Source: Crenarchaeota archaeon SCGC AAA471-B05
GTDB lineage: Archaea; Thermoproteota; Thermoprotei; Gearchaeales; Gearchaeaceae
Length of the DNA: 6,023 bases
Direction of reading: 5' to 3'
Assembly (NCBI GenBank): GCA_000380705.1
Contig: AQYM01000024.1
Coordinates: forward strand, 2,615-8,637
Positions 5,930 to 6,023 of the stretch are shown here, one piece after another (the first letter of the stretch is position 1; every line of letters begins with the position of its first letter). The translations under genes were made by a program, and so were the position numbers. The notes under the pieces are model-generated. The model worked only from the letters and a program-made list of their open reading frames with translations. It ran no database searches and was not told the origin of the DNA.

Positions 5930-5948
5930 TTTTTATTTTTTTTTATTT
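5930..5948 (+). terminator. T-rich terminator downstream of the pilin
   Basis: T5, A, T9, A, T3 begins three bases after the pilin stop, a typical archaeal oligo-U termination region. The next gene opens at 5959 with no TATA box visible in the 31-bp gap, so some read-through probably supplies that gene, giving a high pilin to downstream product ratio. Confidence 0.6.
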
Positions 5949-5958
5949 ATTTCTTTTT

Positions 5959-6023
5959 ATGAAAAAATCTATTGGAACAATATTAGGTAGTTTAATTTTT
6001 ATTTTAATAATTTTAGCAGTTTT
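5959..6023 (+). CDS. Start of a small pilin-like or membrane-anchored protein (cut by window end)
   Basis: An open frame begins at ATG 5959 and runs to the window end without a stop (21 full codons). The visible N-terminus, MKKSIGTILGSLIFILIILA, has two lysines followed by a small-residue stretch and a long hydrophobic helix. This resembles archaeal pilin or pseudopilin N-termini of the GTxLGxLIF kind, and its place after the pilin matches the second pilin gene of Aap-like loci. It could instead be an ordinary signal-anchor protein. No Shine-Dalgarno sequence and no TATA box are visible in the T-rich 31-bp gap, suggesting expression by read-through from the pilin promoter. Confidence 0.6.
   Translation, partial: MKKSIGTILGSLIFILIILAV

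Overview
The window looks like chromosomal DNA of an AT-rich, thermophilic crenarchaeon (Thermoproteota), most likely Sulfolobales or a neighbouring thermoacidophile order. The grounds are: a short archaeal-type triosephosphate isomerase; a PAC2-family proteasome assembly chaperone; an archaeal type IV pilus secretion ATPase; a class III (prepilin peptidase-type) pilin; G+C of roughly 30 % judged by eye; arginine coded almost only by AGA/AGG with heavy use of ATA; genes that begin about 25 nt after a TATA box (leaderless transcription); and oligo-T tracts as terminators. The species cannot be named from this sequence alone.

Positions 1-1324 (+ strand) hold the 3' part of tpiA, whose N-terminus lies outside the window, followed by a DUF72 (YecE-like) gene overlapping it by an ATGA. 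Positions 1315-2049 (- strand) hold a PAC2-family gene convergent with DUF72; the two genes overlap by 10 bp at their 3' ends. Positions 2050-2125 are a 76-bp divergent promoter region. Positions 2126-5369 (+ strand) form a tightly coupled three-gene unit: a secretion ATPase and two GspF/TadC-like membrane proteins, joined by ATGA overlaps. Positions 5370-5405 are a short gap with a strong TATA promoter and an A9T9 tract. Positions 5406-5927 encode a type IV pilin, followed by a T-rich gap. At 5959 another small gene opens with a charged, then hydrophobic N-terminus and runs off the window.

The right half reads as a pilus assembly locus. The ATPase would power assembly on the inner face of the membrane, the two membrane proteins would form the platform, and the pilin, after removal of a short leader by a PibD-type peptidase, would build the filament. 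The order (ATPase, platform, pilin, second pilin-like gene) resembles the E-F-A-B order of the Sulfolobales Aap pilus. Here, however, the platform is split into two genes and no accessory 'X' gene is visible. The pilin has its own leaderless promoter and is bracketed by T9 tracts, which suggests it is made in large excess over the machinery. The left half is metabolic and housekeeping (glycolysis/gluconeogenesis, proteasome assembly) and has no evident functional link to the pilus. No tRNA, rRNA, CRISPR array, insertion sequence or transposase was seen, and apart from the promoter regions there is no gene-free stretch of note.
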